DNA of 55,240 nt from an uncultured Alteromonadaceae bacterium (GTDB lineage: Bacteria; Pseudomonadota; Gammaproteobacteria; Enterobacterales; Alteromonadaceae): contig CATMRP010000011.1 in the NCBI GenBank assembly GCA_950073835.1, positions 1 to 55,240 of the forward strand, in the 5' to 3' direction. The translations under genes were made by a program, and so were the position numbers. Positions 26,125-35,920 of the stretch are shown piece after piece. The notes below the pieces were generated by a model. That model made no database searches, was not told where the DNA came from, and was given only the letters and a program-made list of their open reading frames with translations. Position 1 is the stretch's first letter. Every line of letters starts with the position of its first letter.

Positions 26125-27063
26125 ATGACCAAAATAAATACATTACAAACTGAGCATGTTCAAACTTTACTGAAACGTGCGGCTGGCCTCGACAATGACC
26201 AGGGTAATCCACGCTCAAAAGAAATTATGCATCGCTTTCTGACTGACGTATTCAAAATGATCGAAGATCTTGATATCACTCAGGAAGAATTCTGGATGGG
26301 AGTAAACTACCTGAACGAACTTGGTGCCAATGGCGAAGCGGTGTTACTTGCTCCGGGTCTGGGATTTGACCACTTCCTGGACGTTCGTGAAGACGCTAAA
26401 GACGCCGCGATTGGCGAGCTTGGTGGTACCCCACGCACTATCGAGGGGCCTTTGTATGTTGAAGGTGCGCCGCTTTCAGAAGGCGAAGCTCGTATGGATG
26501 ACGGTCAGTCTCCAGGACAGGAAATGTGGTTACACGGCCAGGTATTAGACGAGCAAGGTAACCCTGTAGCGGGCGCTATCGTAGACATCTGGCATGCCGA
26601 TGTGAAAGGTGGCTATTCTCACTTCGACCCGTCACAAAGTGAATTCAACCTGCGTCGTCGTATTAGCACTGATGCCGAAGGTCGTTATCGAGCCAAGAGT
26701 ATCGTACCAAGTGGCTATGGTTGTCCTCCTGGTGGTTCAACAATGAAAGTGCTGGAAAGTCTGGGTCGCCACGGCAATCGTCCTGCTCACATTCACTATT
26801 TTGTTTCTAAAGAGGGTTTCAAGCACCTGACGACGCAGATTAACTTAGCCGGTGATAAATATACCTATGATGATTTCGCGTTTGCTACTCGTGATGAGCT
26901 TGTGGTTGAAGCCGCTACGGTTTCAGACGCAGACAAAATCAAAGCGAAAGGCTTTAAAGATAACTATCTGGACGTGGAATTCAATGTGGAGCTGGTGGCG
27001 ACTAAGAGCGGCGACAAACAAGCCAAGCATGCTCGTGCCCGTGCTTCAGTAGAGCAGGCGTAA
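26125..27063 (+). CDS. catA: catechol 1,2-dioxygenase
   Basis: CatA cleaves catechol between its hydroxyls (ortho/intradiol) to cis,cis-muconate, using non-haem Fe(III). All four iron ligands are visible: Tyr164 (GGYSHFD), Tyr198 (PSGYGCPP), His222 and His224 (RPAHIHYF). The N-terminal helical dimerisation domain spans about residues 1-100. It has 312 residues. GGAG precedes the ATG. It lies 53 nt after catC and 25 nt before benA, linking the cat and ben segments. Confidence 0.96.
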   Translation: MTKINTLQTEHVQTLLKRAAGLDNDQGNPRSKEIMHRFLTDVFKMIEDLDITQEEFWMGVNYLNELGANGEAVLLAPGLGFDHFLDVREDAKDAAIGELGGTPRTIEGPLYVEGAPLSEGEARMDDGQSPGQEMWLHGQVLDEQGNPVAGAIVDIWHADVKGGYSHFDPSQSEFNLRRRISTDAEGRYRAKSIVPSGYGCPPGGSTMKVLESLGRHGNRPAHIHYFVSKEGFKHLTTQINLAGDKYTYDDFAFATRDELVVEAATVSDADKIKAKGFKDNYLDVEFNVELVATKSGDKQAKHARARASVEQA

Positions 27064-27088
27064 GCCTGCTACTTTCGGGAGAGATATT

Positions 27089-28456
27089 ATGTCAGCGACA
27101 TTAAATCAACTTGAAAATACCATCCGCGGCGCCGTTGAAGTGGATGAAGAGAAAGGTCATTATCGTTGTGACCGTGGGATTTTTACCGATAAAGATCTGT
27201 TCGATCTAGAAATCAAACACATTTTTGAAGGTAACTGGGTGTTCCTGGCTCACGAGAGCCAGATCCCTGAAATCGGTGATTACTATACAACCACGATTGG
27301 TCGTCAACCGGTTGTGGTTACGCGAAATAAAAATGGCGAACTGAATGCTATCCTAAATACCTGCTCACACCGTGGTGCAACCTTGTGCCGACGCAAGCGT
27401 GGTAACAAAACGTCATTTACCTGCCCGTTCCACGGCTGGACCTTTAATAACTCAGGCAAGCTGTTAAAAGCGCGTGATCAAAAGAAAGGCGGCTATCCGG
27501 AGTCATTTAATACCGATGGCTCTCATGACCTGAAACATATTGCACGTTTTGAGTCTTATCGGGGTTTCCTGTTTGGTAGTCTGAACGCAGATGTGCTGCC
27601 CCTTGAAGAACATCTGGGCGAGACCACCAAAGTACTCGATAACATCGTCGATCAGGATCCTGAAGGCATCGAAGTTATTCGTGGTACGTCTACTTATACC
27701 TATGAAGGCAACTGGAAATTAACCGCCGAAAACGGTGCCGATGGTTATCACGTGGGGACGGTTCACTGGAACTATCTGTCCACTATGTCTCACCGCAATT
27801 ATGAAGAAGGCGGAACCGAAGCTGTCGACGCAAAAAGCTGGTCAGGTGAGGGCGGGTTTTATTCGTTTGAAAATGGTCACATGATGCTCTGGACCCGCTT
27901 AACGAACCCTAAAGCACGCCCGATTTACGGTCACCTGGAACGTTTAATTGATGAAGTCGGTGAAGCTCGCGCGGACACTATTGTGAATCAGACAAGAAAC
28001 CTGTGTTTGTATCCTAACGTTTATGTAATGGATCAGTTCTCCACGCAAATTCGCGTGCTGCGTCCAATCTCGGTAAACAAAACTGAAGTCTCTATTTACT
28101 GTTTTGCTCCGAAAGGTGAATCCGCCGAGAACCGTGAAAAGCGTCTGCGGCAGTACGAGGACTTCTTTAACGTTTCAGGTATGGGAACTCCCGATGACCT
28201 GGAAGAATTCCGTGGTTGCCAACAAGGCTATGAGGCCCGTGCAATGCGCTGGAACGACATGAGCCGGGGTGCGCAGCATTGGCTGGAAGGACCTGATGAT
28301 TACGCTAAATCAGTGGGCATGGACACGATCGCAACGGGCACTAAACCAGAAGATGAGGGGTTGTATATTCATCACCACAGACACTGGGAAAAAGAAATGC
28401 TCAATGCCGTGGCGCTGGAAAGAGCCAGCCAGATTCCTGTTGTGCAGAAAGATTAA
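27089..28456 (+). CDS. benA: benzoate 1,2-dioxygenase, large (alpha) subunit
   Basis: This is the catalytic subunit of the ring-hydroxylating dioxygenase that converts benzoate to its 1,2-cis-dihydrodiol. The Rieske 2Fe-2S ligands are Cys92/His94 (TCSHRGA) and Cys112/His115 (CPFHGW). The mononuclear iron site is [14 protein letters not shown], with His221 and His226. It has 455 residues. GGGAGAG precedes the ATG. The close relative toluate dioxygenase (XylX) cannot be excluded by sequence reading, but the chromosomal cat-linked context favours benzoate. Confidence 0.95.
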   Translation: MSATLNQLENTIRGAVEVDEEKGHYRCDRGIFTDKDLFDLEIKHIFEGNWVFLAHESQIPEIGDYYTTTIGRQPVVVTRNKNGELNAILNTCSHRGATLCRRKRGNKTSFTCPFHGWTFNNSGKLLKARDQKKGGYPESFNTDGSHDLKHIARFESYRGFLFGSLNADVLPLEEHLGETTKVLDNIVDQDPEGIEVIRGTSTYTYEGNWKLTAENGADGYHVGTVHWNYLSTMSHRNYEEGGTEAVDAKSWSGEGGFYSFENGHMMLWTRLTNPKARPIYGHLERLIDEVGEARADTIVNQTRNLCLYPNVYVMDQFSTQIRVLRPISVNKTEVSIYCFAPKGESAENREKRLRQYEDFFNVSGMGTPDDLEEFRGCQQGYEARAMRWNDMSRGAQHWLEGPDDYAKSVGMDTIATGTKPEDEGLYIHHHRHWEKEMLNAVALERASQIPVVQKD

Positions 28457-28468
28457 GAGGTATCCATC

Positions 28469-28951
28469 ATGACTTATCAGGAAATTCAGGCGTTTGTTTT
28501 TCGGGAAGCCCGTCTACTTGACGACCGTCAGTGGGATGAGTGGCTGACTTGCTATCATCCTAAGTGTGAGTACTGGATGCCAGCATGGGATGACGATGAC
28601 GAGTTAACAAGCGACCCTCATAAAGAGATTTCACTCATTTACTATCCAAACCGGAATGGTTTGGAAGATCGGGTGTACCGGATTAAAACTGAGCGTTCCG
28701 GTGCCAGTATGCCCGAACCCCGGACAACCCATCAGTGCAATAATCTGGAAGTGTTGCAGCAGGCAGGTGATGTCGTTGAGATTCGTTACAACTTTAATAC
28801 CTTAAGTCACCGTTATCGCAAGACCTCACATTTCTTTGGGACAGTCTTTTGTACGCTGGATATCAGTGGTGATTCGCCAGTAATAACTCGCAAAAAAGTG
28901 GTACTAAACAACGATTACATTAATCAGGTAATTGACGTTTATCATCTGTAA
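28469..28951 (+). CDS. benB: benzoate 1,2-dioxygenase, small (beta) subunit
   Basis: This is the structural beta subunit (160 residues) of the dioxygenase, of the cone-shaped NTF2-like fold, which packs as alpha3beta3 with BenA. The EARLLDDRQWDEWL, YWMPAWDDDDE and FNTLSHRYRKTSHFFGT segments are family-typical. AGAGG precedes its ATG, 12 nt after benA. Confidence 0.94.
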   Translation: MTYQEIQAFVFREARLLDDRQWDEWLTCYHPKCEYWMPAWDDDDELTSDPHKEISLIYYPNRNGLEDRVYRIKTERSGASMPEPRTTHQCNNLEVLQQAGDVVEIRYNFNTLSHRYRKTSHFFGTVFCTLDISGDSPVITRKKVVLNNDYINQVIDVYHL

Positions 28952-28966
28952 AGACGGAGAATTAGC

Positions 28967-29989
28967 ATGTCTTTTAAAGTAGCTTTAAATTTCGAAGATG
29001 GCGTAACCCGGGTTATCGAATGCAATGATGACGAAACTGTACTTGATGCCGCTTATCGGCATCATGTTAAGTTACCAATGGATTGTTCTGATGGGGTTTG
29101 CGGGACCTGCAAAGGCAGCTGTAAACAAGGTCAGTATGATTTGGGAGACGAATATGTCGATGAAGCACTGACTGATGATGAAGCGGCTGATGGCCTGATT
29201 CTGACTTGTCAGATGTTGCCCCAGTCTGATGTTGTGGTCAGTATTCCTGCGCCTTCATCTATGTGTGCATCAGGCCCACAAAGTATCAGCAGCACAATCA
29301 CAAATGTACAGGCGTTGTCTGAGACCACCATTGAGCTTAATGTTGAGTTATCGGAAGCGTTGGACTTTTTGCCCGGCCAGTATATCAATCTGGGCTTCCC
29401 TGATTCACAAGATACCCGGGCGTATTCATTTAGCTCACGCCCGGGAAGTCAGGCTGCCAGTTTCTTGATCCGTAATGTGCCAAATGGAAAAATGAGCACC
29501 TACCTTAGCGAGCAAGCAAAAGCCGGTGACGTGTTATCTGTAACCGGGCCATTGGGAAGCTTTTACCTGCGTGCGGTAGAGCGCCCGGTACTAATGTTAG
29601 CGGGTGGAACTGGATTGGCCCCTATTTTATCGATGTTGGAGTCACTCAGGGCCACACCAACAAGCCAGCCGGTGTATCTGCTTTATGGCGTTACCAATGT
29701 GTCTGATTTGGTCAAGCTGGAAGCGTTACAAGAGTTGGCGGATGAACTGGATAATTTCAGTTATGCCACGGTAGTGGTTAATCCAGATAGTCAACACGAT
29801 AAGCTCGGTTTTGTGACCGACCATATGGAGAGTGTGCCCTTTGCTTTGGCCAACGCGGACGCTTACCTTTGCGGTCCTCCTCCTATGGTTGATGCGGTTC
29901 GTCAGTATTTCAAAGATGCTGGTACGCCGCCGCACTCGTTCCACTATGAAAAATTTAATCCGAGTACGCCAAAAGAGGAAGCTGCATGA
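28967..29989 (+). CDS. benC: benzoate dioxygenase electron transfer component (reductase)
   Basis: BenC carries electrons from NADH to the BenAB Rieske centre. The N-terminal plant-type 2Fe-2S ferredoxin has Cys40, Cys45, Cys48 (CSDGVCGTC) and Cys81. The FAD domain has TRAYSFSS, and the NADH domain has LAGGTGLAPIL and YLCGPPPMVD. It has 340 residues. GGAG precedes the ATG, and the stop overlaps the benD ATG (ATGA). Confidence 0.95.
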   Translation: MSFKVALNFEDGVTRVIECNDDETVLDAAYRHHVKLPMDCSDGVCGTCKGSCKQGQYDLGDEYVDEALTDDEAADGLILTCQMLPQSDVVVSIPAPSSMCASGPQSISSTITNVQALSETTIELNVELSEALDFLPGQYINLGFPDSQDTRAYSFSSRPGSQAASFLIRNVPNGKMSTYLSEQAKAGDVLSVTGPLGSFYLRAVERPVLMLAGGTGLAPILSMLESLRATPTSQPVYLLYGVTNVSDLVKLEALQELADELDNFSYATVVVNPDSQHDKLGFVTDHMESVPFALANADAYLCGPPPMVDAVRQYFKDAGTPPHSFHYEKFNPSTPKEEAA

Positions 29990-30765
29990 GTTTTCGCTTT
30001 CAGGACCAGGTGTTGGTCGTAACCGGAGCGGCTCAGGGGATTGGCTTGCGCGTTGCTGAACGCGCAGCCGCCGAAGGGGCAAAACTGGTCATAGTCGACC
30101 GTGCTACACATATTCAGAACATTGCAGGCGCATTGACTGAGTCGGGCTGTGAAGTGTTAGCGGTTGAAGCCGATTTGGAAACCTTTGAAGGTGCTGCTAC
30201 CGCAATGGATGCCGCAACAGAGCGTTTTGGTCGAATTGATAAACTGATCAATAACGTTGGCGGCACCATCTGGGCAAAACCTTATGAGCATTACCAGCCT
30301 GCTCAAATAGAACAAGAGGTCCGTCGTTCTTTATTTCCCACGTTGTGGTGCTGTCGTGCAGTGTTGCCTGCCATGCTGGCAAACGGCAAGGGGGCGATTG
30401 TCAATGTGTCGTCTGTTGCAACTCGAGGCGTTAACCGGGTGCCTTATGCTGCAGCCAAAGGCGGCGTGAATGCAATGACTGTAGCGCTCGCGTTTGAATA
30501 TGCAAAACATAATATTCGGGTTAACGCGACAGCGCCTGGTGGCACTGAAGCACCGGCCCGGATCACTCCTCGCAATGAGCAGCAGCAAAGTGAACAGGAA
30601 AAAATATGGTATCAGCAAATTGTTGATCAAACGGTTGATACCAGTTTTATGGGGCGCTATGGCAGTCTGGATGAGCAAGCTTCGGCGATCTTGTATCTGG
30701 CCTCGGATGAAGCCAGTTATATCACCGGCACAATACTCCCCGTTGCTGGTGGTGACTGCGGTTAA
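29986..30765 (+). CDS. benD: benzoate diol dehydrogenase
   Basis: BenD oxidatively decarboxylates the benzoate cis-diol to catechol with NAD+. It is a short-chain dehydrogenase: NAD site TGAAQGIG, NNVGG motif, catalytic Ser near VNVSSVA and the YAAAK (Tyr-x3-Lys) pair near residue 153. It has 259 residues. It overlaps benC by 4 nt. A hairpin with a T-run follows before benK. Confidence 0.94.
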   Translation: MSFRFQDQVLVVTGAAQGIGLRVAERAAAEGAKLVIVDRATHIQNIAGALTESGCEVLAVEADLETFEGAATAMDAATERFGRIDKLINNVGGTIWAKPYEHYQPAQIEQEVRRSLFPTLWCCRAVLPAMLANGKGAIVNVSSVATRGVNRVPYAAAKGGVNAMTVALAFEYAKHNIRVNATAPGGTEAPARITPRNEQQQSEQEKIWYQQIVDQTVDTSFMGRYGSLDEQASAILYLASDEASYITGTILPVAGGDCG

Positions 30766-30787
30766 CCGCAGAGTCTGATAATAGGTA

Positions 30788-30807
30788 GCCGCCAGGCGGC
30801 ACTTTTT
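30788..30807 (+). terminator. hairpin/T-run attenuator between benD and benK
   Basis: GCCGC-CAG-GCGGC forms a short GC stem, followed by AC and five Ts, 22 nt past the benD stop. It could partly terminate transcription, so that the transporter genes benK and benE are expressed below the catabolic genes. The stem is short, so this is a moderate call. Confidence 0.45.
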
Positions 30808-30822
30808 AATGAGAGAATAACA

Positions 30823-32160
30823 ATGAATAGTGCATTAACTGCATTGATAGATAATGCAAAATTTAATCGATTTCACTTACGCACATTACTCCTTTGTGCA
30901 CTGATCATTATTTTTGATGGTTATGATTTGGTTGTGTATGGCGTTGTTTTGCCAGTTTTAATGCAGGAGTGGGGGTTAACCCCGGTGCAGGCAGGCGCGC
31001 TCGGCAGCTATGCCCTGTTCGGCATGATGATTGGCGCCATTGTTTTCGGACAGTTGGCCGACCGTATCGGCCGGCGCTTGTCCATCGCAATCTGTATTGT
31101 CCTTTTTAGTGGTTTCACCTTCATTAATGGCTTCGCAACGAATGTTACCGAATTCGGTATTTGCCGATTTATCGCTGGTTTGGGCATTGGTGGCGTCATG
31201 CCAAACGTAGTGGCATTAATGAATGAATATGCGCCAAAAAAAATGCGTGGGACACTGGTTGCTATTATGTTTAGCGGCTATTCTGTGGGCGGTATGATGG
31301 CCGCCTGGCTTGGCATGCAGATGATCCCTCAATTTGGTTGGCAATCTGTGTTTTATATCGCTATTTTACCCTTAGTATTGCTACCGGTTATCTTACTGCT
31401 GCTACCGGAGTCTCTGGCCTTTTTACTGCGTCAGAACAAAGTGGGAGCTGTGCGTGAAATCATCACGAAAATCGCGCCAAAAACAACCACTTTTGATATG
31501 TCAGTGAAAATGGATACCAGCGCATCTGAACCTGCCATTGCCGACAAGCCAGGTGTTAAACAACTGTTTACTGCTGATAAAGCATTACCATCGGTATTAC
31601 TCTGGTGCGCCTTTTTTTGCTGTTTGCTGATGGTCTATGCGTTGACGTCCTGGCTCCCTAAACTGATGAACAATGCAGGTTTTTCATTGGGGTCCAGCCT
31701 GCAGTTTTTGCTGGTGCTGAACGTCGGGGCGATAGCTGGCGCAATCTTTGGTGGCTGGTTGGGTGACCGTTCTAACTTACCCAGAGTCCTAACGTATTTT
31801 TTTATTGCCGCCGCGGTGTCAATAACCCTTATGGGCCTTGATGTACCAATGGTTGTGCGGTACCTGGCTATAGCTATTGCTGGTGCGGCAACCATAGGCA
31901 GCCAGATCCTGTTGTATGCATGTGCTGCACAATATTACCCACTACACATTCGTTCTACCGGTTTAGGGTGGGCGTCAGGTATTGGCCGCAATGGGGCAAT
32001 AGTTGGGCCTCTCCTGGGTGGATATTTGCTGTCGGAGCAATTAGCTTTACATCTGAATTTTATGGTGTTTGCCGTTCCGGGCATTATTTGTGCCATCGCA
32101 ATGGCAGTCTTTAACCTCTATCAAAGCCGCACTAATAGTCAGCTGTCTCAGTTGGCTTAG
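30823..32160 (+). CDS. benK: benzoate MFS transporter
   Basis: This is a 445-residue major facilitator of the aromatic acid:H+ symporter family, with twelve predicted helices. Signature features are DGYDLVVYGVVLP in helix 1, GQLADRIGRR between helices 2 and 3, and the GWLGDRSNLPR repeat between helices 8 and 9. It imports benzoate with protons across the inner membrane. GAGAG precedes its ATG. The substrate is assigned from its position in the ben operon. Confidence 0.9.
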   Translation: MNSALTALIDNAKFNRFHLRTLLLCALIIIFDGYDLVVYGVVLPVLMQEWGLTPVQAGALGSYALFGMMIGAIVFGQLADRIGRRLSIAICIVLFSGFTFINGFATNVTEFGICRFIAGLGIGGVMPNVVALMNEYAPKKMRGTLVAIMFSGYSVGGMMAAWLGMQMIPQFGWQSVFYIAILPLVLLPVILLLLPESLAFLLRQNKVGAVREIITKIAPKTTTFDMSVKMDTSASEPAIADKPGVKQLFTADKALPSVLLWCAFFCCLLMVYALTSWLPKLMNNAGFSLGSSLQFLLVLNVGAIAGAIFGGWLGDRSNLPRVLTYFFIAAAVSITLMGLDVPMVVRYLAIAIAGAATIGSQILLYACAAQYYPLHIRSTGLGWASGIGRNGAIVGPLLGGYLLSEQLALHLNFMVFAVPGIICAIAMAVFNLYQSRTNSQLSQLA

Positions 32161-32229
32161 TTCCTTGTTCCAACCGCTGCGCTATCTGCTGTGCCCCGCA
32201 GGTAGTGCGGCAACCCCTGGAGATATATT

Positions 32230-33435
32230 ATGTCAAGCAGACACACTTTTTTGCATGTTCCCCCGCTTAAGGATTGGTCCTTGTCCGCCGCTGTCGCTGG
32301 CATTCTTGCCTCTACCATGGGCTACGCTGGCCCGTTGGTTATTTTGTTTCAGGTTGCAGAAGCGGCGAACTTAAGCAATGAAGTCTTAACATCCTGGATT
32401 TGGGGAATGTCGGTAGCCAGTGGGCTGTTGTGTGGTTGGTTTAGTTTACGTTACCGTATGCCCTTGTTATTCGCCTGGAATGCGCCAGGGTCAGCATTGC
32501 TGGTTACATTGGTTCCGGGCATGCCCTGGGGTGATGTGATTGGTGCTTACATAGCTTCCGGGGCAATTTTGTTGGTGCTTGGGCTAACCGGAGCATTTGA
32601 ACGTTTAGTCAACAAATTGCCTTTGGCACTGGCCGCTGCATTGCTGGCAGGCATTCTGGTCAACTTTTCCCTCGATCTGTTTTCGCAGATGACTAAGGCG
32701 CCCTTACTGGGCCTGTTGATGTTTGCCGCTTATATCCTGTTGCGTCATTTATTACCGCGCTTCGCCATCATGCTGACAGTGGCTGTAGGGGTGGCAATAC
32801 TGACCATCAATTATGATCTGTCATTCACGGCCGTAGACTGGCAAATTTCTACACCACAGTGGTACACGCCGTCATTTTCCCTGAGCGCTATATTCAGTAT
32901 TTCTATACCCTTAGTACTGGTAGCCGTGAGCGGGCAGTTTATAACTGGTATTGCCATTCTTAGGCAGGACAATTATGCAGCCCCCGCAAATAAAATAGTT
33001 GCAGGAAGCGGATTGTTAAGCATTTTGTTTGCACCAACGGCTTGTCACGGTGTCAATTTGTCTGCGATTACTGCCGCTATTTGCACGGGACCGGATGCAC
33101 ATCCGAATCCGGCCAGGAGGTATTTTGGCCCTGCGGTAGCCATGTTGTGGTACCTGATGTTTGGTTTATTCAGTGCCGCGTTAGTCAGTGTTATTCAGGC
33201 ATTTCCGGCAGCGTTTATCGCTATGGTTGCGGGGATTGCACTACTGGGGGCACTGGAAGGCTCACTAGCGGCGGCGATGACGCAGTCGCGGGATCGGGAG
33301 GCGGCATTATGTACGTTTTTAATCACGGCTTCAGATTTGTCACTGCTTGGCTTATCGTCTGCATTTTGGGGACTGATACTTGGTGGTATTATCGTTGCCG
33401 TTCAACGACTACTTGCCAGGCACGGCAATAAATAA
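32230..33435 (+). CDS. benE: benzoate/H+ symporter BenE family
   Basis: BenE is a hydrophobic 401-residue inner-membrane protein (about 11-12 helices) of the benzoate symporter family. The STMGYAGPLVILFQ, FAWNAPGSALL, SGQFITGIAILR and APTACHGVNLSAITAAICTG segments are characteristic. GGAGATATATT precedes the ATG. It is the last gene of the cat-ben run and converges with an IclR gene 90 nt later. No clear terminator was seen in that gap. Confidence 0.92.
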   Translation: MSSRHTFLHVPPLKDWSLSAAVAGILASTMGYAGPLVILFQVAEAANLSNEVLTSWIWGMSVASGLLCGWFSLRYRMPLLFAWNAPGSALLVTLVPGMPWGDVIGAYIASGAILLVLGLTGAFERLVNKLPLALAAALLAGILVNFSLDLFSQMTKAPLLGLLMFAAYILLRHLLPRFAIMLTVAVGVAILTINYDLSFTAVDWQISTPQWYTPSFSLSAIFSISIPLVLVAVSGQFITGIAILRQDNYAAPANKIVAGSGLLSILFAPTACHGVNLSAITAAICTGPDAHPNPARRYFGPAVAMLWYLMFGLFSAALVSVIQAFPAAFIAMVAGIALLGALEGSLAAAMTQSRDREAALCTFLITASDLSLLGLSSAFWGLILGGIIVAVQRLLARHGNK

Positions 33436-33525
33436 TGCAGTCTTGGCCCGGTCAGAATGACATACTCACTGCTGGTGGCGACTTAATGCGTCTTCAGCGG
33501 CCGTGGTATACCGGACCGGCTTGAT

Positions 33526-34323
33526 TTATTCGACAATGCCTGCAATTTTGCGTGTTGCATCGACACTGGCAGCCTTAACGGCTTTGACATAAACACTGTT
33601 ATTATCCACCGACGTATTGCTGCTATTGCCGATTAAACTGAAAACCGAATTTACCGAACCGTCAAAGTTAAAAACAGGCGCACCTATGACATTAACGTCG
33701 GGTAAAAAATCTTCTTTAAATCGACATTGCTGCTCTTTCTTTACTTCATCCAAGAGTAAATAAAAGGCAGTTTTACTCATGCTTTTTCCCATGTGACGAG
33801 GTAAGGTGACAGGGGAGGCAAAATAATTTTCGACTATCTCCCGCTTTCTCTGAGCCGGTAAAAAGGCAAGAAATATCCGCCCAGCTGCGGAGTTGAAAGG
33901 CGAAAGTTCCGAGCCTAAACGGATATTAACCGGTAAGAAATGACTGGAGTCCAGCCATTTTACAACCAGGGGGGCCTGGCCGTTCCATATTGTTACGGTG
34001 ATGGTCTTATCGAGCTCCTGGTGCAGGCGGCTGGCGTAATCAAAAGCGATTTCAACAGGATTCAGGTGCTTCAAGGCTGACATGCCTAACCGCATGCTGC
34101 TGTTAGACAATGCGTACTTCGCGTTTTCTAACTGTGATACGTAGCCCATCTTAGTTAAACTTACCAGGTACTTGTGCAATCGGCTGGGGCTCATTTGAGC
34201 GAGTTCAGACAACTTAGTCAGTGAAACTGGTGCATTATGTTCTGAGATTAACTCAAGTACTGACAGACCAACCTCCAGCGAGCCGATTCCTTGTCTTGCG
34301 TTTACTTCGTCCTTTGGCTGCAT
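33526..34323 (-). CDS. IclR-family transcriptional regulator
   Basis: This 265-residue IclR protein has a winged helix (about 12-75: LELISEHNAPVSLTKLSELA then SPSRLHKYLVSLTKMGY) and an effector-binding domain (about 90-260). It is less PcaR-like than the one near catI. I use the ATG at 34323; a TTG two codons earlier is possible. It lies on the same strand as and 124 nt downstream of the ABC transporter operon, separated by a hairpin, and converges with benE. Its target is not evident: no IclR-like palindrome was seen nearby. Confidence 0.8.
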   Translation of the reverse strand: MQPKDEVNARQGIGSLEVGLSVLELISEHNAPVSLTKLSELAQMSPSRLHKYLVSLTKMGYVSQLENAKYALSNSSMRLGMSALKHLNPVEIAFDYASRLHQELDKTITVTIWNGQAPLVVKWLDSSHFLPVNIRLGSELSPFNSAAGRIFLAFLPAQRKREIVENYFASPVTLPRHMGKSMSKTAFYLLLDEVKKEQQCRFKEDFLPDVNVIGAPVFNFDGSVNSVFSLIGNSSNTSVDNNSVYVKAVKAASVDATRKIAGIVE

Positions 34324-34407
34324 ACACAAATACCTGATGTTGAGCTGAAAAAAGCGATATATTAACTGAATTGGATTTGATGTGAAGTACGATACCCGGA
34401 TAAACAG

Positions 34408-34439
34408 AGCAGCGCTGGCCCGGTCAGGCCATCGCTGCT
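34408..34439 (-). terminator. hairpin after the ABC transporter operon
   Basis: An interrupted stem (AGCAGCG and GGCC arms pairing with GGCC and CGCTGCT, 6-nt loop) lies just past the livF stop. No strong T-run follows, so it may be a weak terminator or an mRNA-end stabiliser between livF and the IclR gene. Confidence 0.4.
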
Positions 34440-34446
34440 AGAGTAT

Positions 34447-35160
34447 TTATACTGCGAGGTTAGATTCAATAAACTCACGTTTCGCATCCAGTTCGGTAGA
34501 ATCACCATTAAAGATTACCTTACCTTTTACTATTAAGATGTGTTGTTCACAAAGTTCGTGGAGGACTTTAATATTTTTATCTACGATAATCGTAGAAACC
34601 CCCGACTGTTTAATTTTACGAATGACATCCCAAATTTCCTTGCGGATGAGTGGCGCCAATCCCTCGGTGGCTTCATCGAGTATCAGCAGATCCGGATTGG
34701 TAAGCAGGGCCCGGCCAATCGCCAGCATTTGCTGCTCACCGCCAGATAGCTGCGTTCCTTTATTCGTAAGCCGCTGCTGCAGGCGCGGAAATACGTCTAA
34801 TACCTGATCATAAGACCAATGCTCTTCACTCCGGGAGTTTTTTCTTGCCGCCATCTGCAAATGTTCCTTAACCGTGAGGTTGTGAAACATCCCGCGACCT
34901 TCTGGCACGTAGGCAATATCGTTGCGCATGCGTTTCCAGGTAGGCGAAGAGCCAATATCCTCACCTTTGTATAACACCGAGCCGCTGCGGGGTTTTACAA
35001 TACCCAGAACAGATTTGAGCGTGGTGGATTTGCCCATGCCGTTACGCCCCATAATACTTACCGTTTGACCTCGTTTTACGTCAAAGGACAGCCCGTGAAG
35101 GATATGGCTTTCACCATAAAGTGTATGCAGACCTTTGACTTGTAAAATGTAATCAGACAT
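34447..35160 (-). CDS. livF: branched-chain-type ABC transporter ATPase, LivF-like
   Basis: This is the second ATPase of a HAAT-family importer (237 residues): Walker A GRNGMGKST, signature LSGGEQQML, Walker B LLILDEATEGLAP. I start it at the ATG at 35160 (MSDYILQV), which has GAGG upstream and follows the LivG-like stop by one base; a longer frame starting at 35181 would overlap that gene. In an aromatic island next to benE, the substrate is more likely an aromatic acid than an amino acid; this is an inference from context. Confidence 0.88.
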   Translation of the reverse strand: MSDYILQVKGLHTLYGESHILHGLSFDVKRGQTVSIMGRNGMGKSTTLKSVLGIVKPRSGSVLYKGEDIGSSPTWKRMRNDIAYVPEGRGMFHNLTVKEHLQMAARKNSRSEEHWSYDQVLDVFPRLQQRLTNKGTQLSGGEQQMLAIGRALLTNPDLLILDEATEGLAPLIRKEIWDVIRKIKQSGVSTIIVDKNIKVLHELCEQHILIVKGKVIFNGDSTELDAKREFIESNLAV

Positions 35161-35161
35161 C

Positions 35162-35920
35162 TTAAAACACCTCGTTTTCATTGCCCAGATAGGCTTCCTG
35201 TACCAGCGGGTTAGCGCGGATATTATCGACTACATCGGTTATTAAATGCTGACCATCTACCATAACAGTCATTAAATCCGACAATTCAAATACGGCATCC
35301 ATATCATGCTCTACCAACACAATGCAGTAATGCTTCTTAAGTGATTTTAAGAGTTCGATAATGGTGAGTGATTCTTCATGCCCCATGCCTGCCATGGGTT
35401 CATCGAGCAGTAAGACCTTGGGATCAGTGGCTAATACCATGGCTATTTCAAGCTGTCGTTGCTCTCCATAACTGATCGCATTGGCCAGGGTTTCTGCACG
35501 TTCAGTTAAATTTACTTTTGCCAGCGCATCCATTGCAATTTGTTTCACTTTTTTGTTGGCATGGCGAGATTTGAAAAGTCCGAAGCTGCCCCCGACTCGT
35601 TGTTGAGCGGCTATACAGCAATTTTCCAGGCAGGTTGCGCCTTTAAAAATGTTGGTTTTCTGGAAACTTCTGCCAATCCCTTTACGACAAAACTCATAGC
35701 TTTTCAGGCTGGTTATCTCCTGACCCTGATAGAGAATAACACCATTGGTTGCCGGGTAAGTACCGCATAAAATATTGAGCAGAGTACTCTTACCAGCGCC
35801 ATTGGGCCCGACAATGCTATGCAGTGACTTATCGTAGAATTTAATATTGAATTCATTCAGTGCTTTTAGTCCTCCCCAATGTTTGGAGAGGTTTTCAGCT
35901 TGTAAAACACATTCGTTCAT
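35162..35920 (-). CDS. livG: branched-chain-type ABC transporter ATPase, LivG-like
   Basis: This is the first ATPase of the HAAT-type importer (252 residues): Walker A GPNGAGKST, signature ISYGEQRQLE, Walker B VLLLDEPMAGM, and the BCA_ABC C-terminal extension (VQEAYLGNE). Its ATG overlaps the LivM-like stop by 4 nt. It works with the LivHM-like permeases and the periplasmic binding protein encoded upstream. Confidence 0.88.
   Translation of the reverse strand: MNECVLQAENLSKHWGGLKALNEFNIKFYDKSLHSIVGPNGAGKSTLLNILCGTYPATNGVILYQGQEITSLKSYEFCRKGIGRSFQKTNIFKGATCLENCCIAAQQRVGGSFGLFKSRHANKKVKQIAMDALAKVNLTERAETLANAISYGEQRQLEIAMVLATDPKVLLLDEPMAGMGHEESLTIIELLKSLKKHYCIVLVEHDMDAVFELSDLMTVMVDGQHLITDVVDNIRANPLVQEAYLGNENEVF

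Noticed and set aside
33436..33525. Terminator between benE and the convergent IclR gene
   Set aside because: Only weak GC complementarities without a T-run; not convincing enough to call.
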